Position numbers and translations under genes: made by a program
From: Spirochaetae bacterium HGW-Spirochaetae-9
Lineage (GTDB): Bacteria > Spirochaetota > Spirochaetia > Treponematales > Rectinemataceae
Reading direction: 5' to 3'
Length of the DNA stretch: 8,502 nt
NCBI GenBank assembly: GCA_002839205.1
Contig: PGXP01000060.1
Span: 1 to 8,502 of the forward strand
Notes under the pieces: generated by a model
Told to the model about the DNA's origin: nothing
Databases searched by the model: none
What the model saw: the letters and a program-made list of their open reading frames with translations, nothing else
Shown here: positions 6,651 through 8,502 of the stretch, in pieces
How positions within the stretch are numbered: the stretch's first letter is position 1
How the letters are laid out: each line of letters opens with the position of its first letter

Positions 6651-7850
6651 ATGAATAAATTTTCGGTACGATTATACTGCCCCAGCCTATTTTCCGGATA
6701 CGGCGGAGCGGAAAAATACACCGCGACGCTTGCCCAATTCCTCGTTGACAATTATAAGTGTCTCGATATCGGCTTCGTAGCTTATGGCAACGTCGAGAAC
6801 GGAACCCACCCGATCAGGCTTCTCAATGAGCGCTACGATCTTTCGCTTCCGGAAGACGTCAAGACGATTTTTCTGAAAGAAGGCCGTCCTGGCTTACTTG
6901 GAAAATATTTCTCGCAGCAAAGGCTGCGATCGACATCGGATAAAATCGATCTGTATATCAATTGTTTTCATAACGTACATTTCTTTCACGCAGTGAGGAA
7001 TGTACATCTTGTCCATTTTCCGGCGGAGCGCAGAACAATGGCTTCGCCGTTGTTTTCGCGCAACGTTTTCCTAAAACCAATTGGCGCGATTCTCGATTAC
7101 CGCTACAAGCATTGTTATGCTCTCTTCATCTGCAATTCAGCGTTCACGAGAAAATGGCTAGAAAATTACTGGGGTATCGACCCGAAGAGAAGCGTCGTGA
7201 TCTATCCACCGACAGGACGCGCGTTGGTCGATGCCTGCAAGCACGGCGACGAAAAGCAAAAAATAATTCTCATGGTTTCACGCTTTGATCCCCGCAAGAA
7301 TCTGTTCGAGGCGGTGGAATATTTTACGCAAAACGAAGATTATTTTCCCGGATGGAAGCTCGTTATCGCCGGATCTCTCGGGGAAAGCAGCGCTGAATTT
7401 TATAAAAAGATCGAGCAGGTAGCTGCAGGACATCGCGTTGATTTGCGCTGCAATCCTGCCTCGCGAGAACTCGATAAGCTATATCATGCGGCAAGTATTT
7501 TCTGGCACGCAATGGGCTTAAGCGTGGACGAAAACGTTAACCCCATCGATATTGAGCATTTTGGAATCACTACGGTGGAAGCGATGGCTTCCGGGGCTGT
7601 ACCGATCGTCATCGATAAAGGCGGACAGCGCGAAATCGTCGACGATGGCATCAACGGATTCAGATGGACAACCCTCGAAACACTAGGCGATGCGACGCGC
7701 TTGCTCATTGCGGATTGTGCGCTCCGCGACAGACTCGCGAAAGCCGCCATCGAGAAGAGCAAGAAGTATTCATCGGAGGAGTTCCATCATCGCGTCGCTG
7801 ATGCATTCGAAAAATTTGAGCTCATTCCAAAGGAGTACCGCGGAGCATGA
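6651..7850 (+). CDS. GT4 glycosyltransferase, Alg11/Alg2-like retaining enzyme
   Basis: 399 residues, the normal length for a two-domain GT-B enzyme. The N-terminal acceptor-side loop is SGYGGAEK (15-22), followed by HLVHFPAERR and FICNSAFTRKWL. The donor-binding half starts near VSRFDPRKN (209-217), with the basic residues expected to contact the nucleotide diphosphate. The EX7E motif is EHFGITTVE (E302 and E310), followed by AMASGAVPIV and IVDDGINGF. HAMGLSVDENVNPIDIEHFG resembles the Alg11 group of mannosyltransferases and bacterial relatives in lipopolysaccharide clusters, so a mannose-type or related GDP-sugar donor is plausible but unproven. The start at 6651 follows the previous stop by 6 nt with only a weak GGGA upstream. 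The stop overlaps the next start as ATGA, so translation of the two is probably coupled. Composition is intermediate (29 of 60 G+C at 6661-6720). Confidence 0.9.
   Translation: MNKFSVRLYCPSLFSGYGGAEKYTATLAQFLVDNYKCLDIGFVAYGNVENGTHPIRLLNERYDLSLPEDVKTIFLKEGRPGLLGKYFSQQRLRSTSDKIDLYINCFHNVHFFHAVRNVHLVHFPAERRTMASPLFSRNVFLKPIGAILDYRYKHCYALFICNSAFTRKWLENYWGIDPKRSVVIYPPTGRALVDACKHGDEKQKIILMVSRFDPRKNLFEAVEYFTQNEDYFPGWKLVIAGSLGESSAEFYKKIEQVAAGHRVDLRCNPASRELDKLYHAASIFWHAMGLSVDENVNPIDIEHFGITTVEAMASGAVPIVIDKGGQREIVDDGINGFRWTTLETLGDATRLLIADCALRDRLAKAAIEKSKKYSSEEFHHRVADAFEKFELIPKEYRGA
7829..7835 (+). promoter_or_regulatory. Ribosome binding site of the licD-type gene inside the upstream gene
   Basis: AAAGGAG lies within the end of the preceding coding sequence, 11 nt before the ATG at 7847. 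It supports that ATG, which overlaps the upstream stop as ATGA. Confidence 0.6.
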
Positions 7851-8502
7851 CAGCATATTTCCATGATTGGGATGAGATCATACCCGATACGAGACCTGCG
7901 GATCTATCGAATTTACGCCAAGGACAGATGGTAATGCTGCGCCTTTTGAAGATACTGCATAAAGCTTGCCAGGATCTTGGTCTCACCTATTGGCTATGCG
8001 GGGGAACGCTGATCGGAGCGATCCGTCATGATGGCTTCATACCTTGGGACGACGATGTTGATGTATTCATGCCAAGGGACCACTACGAGGAGTTAAGGCG
8101 CAGGGCTGCCGAAGTGCTTCCCTATGACGTTTATCTGCAGACCGATTCTCCATGGATTAGGCTCGTGGACCGATTCGGGACAAAAGAAATCGAGGAAGGC
8201 AACGATTTTATTTTTATCGACATTTTCCCGGTGCTACGCTTCCCGTTGGGAAGGAAACTCCTTCGAAAGGCTTGGATGCTGATTCCTCCCTACCCGCTCC
8301 CAGGTGTCCCAGGCGATCTACCGGTCATAGCGAAAACGAGGCGATGGATGATACAGGCAGCGGCTATCGCGTTACGCGGCATTGGCGCGACACACCTTAT
8401 ACGCTATCTCTGTCGTTTAGGTCCTAGACGTTATTGGTCGTACGACCTCCCCGTGACATGGCGGTTCTACTACCGCGACGACTGGGTGTTCCCTTTGAAA
8501 CT
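7847..8502 (+). CDS. LicD-family phosphotransferase, 3'-truncated by the window
   Basis: The frame is open from the ATG at 7847 to the last base, giving 218 visible residues without a stop. The LicD hallmark is clear: YWLCGGTLIGAIRH (48-61), then GFIPWDDDVDVFMP (63-76), with acidic residues D68, D69, D70 and D72 as the likely metal and nucleotide site of this nucleotidyltransferase-fold family. FIDIFPV (123-129) supplies the second conserved Asp. LicD enzymes transfer phosphocholine from CDP-choline onto sugars of teichoic acid or lipooligosaccharide; relatives such as fukutin and FKRP transfer ribitol phosphate. Here it probably adds a phospho-substituent to the polysaccharide made by this cluster. 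The donor cannot be told from sequence, and no choline uptake or CTP:phosphocholine cytidylyltransferase gene is in view. The start is supported by AAAGGAG and by the ATGA overlap with the preceding glycosyltransferase. A usual length of about 260-300 residues suggests only the end is missing. Confidence 0.88.
   Translation, partial: MTAYFHDWDEIIPDTRPADLSNLRQGQMVMLRLLKILHKACQDLGLTYWLCGGTLIGAIRHDGFIPWDDDVDVFMPRDHYEELRRRAAEVLPYDVYLQTDSPWIRLVDRFGTKEIEEGNDFIFIDIFPVLRFPLGRKLLRKAWMLIPPYPLPGVPGDLPVIAKTRRWMIQAAAIALRGIGATHLIRYLCRLGPRRYWSYDLPVTWRFYYRDDWVFPLK

Noticed and set aside
6161..6751. A 196-codon open frame on the - strand across the junction of two glycosyltransferase genes
   Set aside because: It is antisense to the EX7E-containing half of a GT4 gene and its product looks like a Ser/Arg-rich shadow translation with no domain features.

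Overview
This window is a stretch of a bacterial surface-polysaccharide (O-antigen or capsule type) gene cluster. Seven genes lie head to tail on the + strand with almost no space between them; the first enters already in progress and the last runs off the right end. The only gap longer than a few bases is 38 nt (1361-1398), so there is no unexplained non-coding stretch. I see no RNA genes, insertion sequences, CRISPR repeats or convincing terminators. The host is most likely a Gram-negative bacterium of moderate GC. That rests on the gene types (a WbdD/WsaE-type methyltransferase, an Rmd-like GDP-sugar reductase, GT4 glycosyltransferases and LicD). The species cannot be fixed from this sequence.

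Layout: (1) 2-1360, C-terminal part of a multi-spanning membrane protein with an extracytoplasmic domain; (2) 1399-2622, SAM-dependent methyltransferase with a coiled coil and a basic helical tail, a possible chain-terminating enzyme; (3) 2622-4655, large GT4 glycosyltransferase with an extra, incomplete GT-B N-terminal module in front; (4) 4657-5649, Rmd-like NAD(P)-dependent reductase, possibly making GDP-D-rhamnose; (5) 5646-6644, short and AT-rich GT4-type glycosyltransferase; (6) 6651-7850, full-length GT4 glycosyltransferase of the Alg11/Alg2 kind; (7) 7847 to the end, LicD-family phosphotransferase, truncated by the window.

Inferred scheme: the reductase supplies a deoxyhexose donor, the three glycosyltransferases assemble the repeat on a lipid carrier, and LicD adds a phospho-substituent such as phosphocholine. 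The methyltransferase may cap or decorate the chain, and the membrane protein may act on lipid-linked sugar at the outer face of the membrane. Genes 2/3, 4/5 and 6/7 overlap by 1 to 4 nt and genes 3/4 and 5/6 are 1 to 6 nt apart, so the block is probably one operon with translational coupling. Base composition is uneven: gene 5 is clearly AT-richer than genes 2-4, which suggests mosaic assembly by horizontal transfer, as is usual for such loci. The families are recognisable. The less ordinary points are the half-module fused to GT 3, the Lys-to-Arg change in the reductase's YxxxK motif, and the presence of both a LicD enzyme and a WbdD-like methyltransferase in one cluster.
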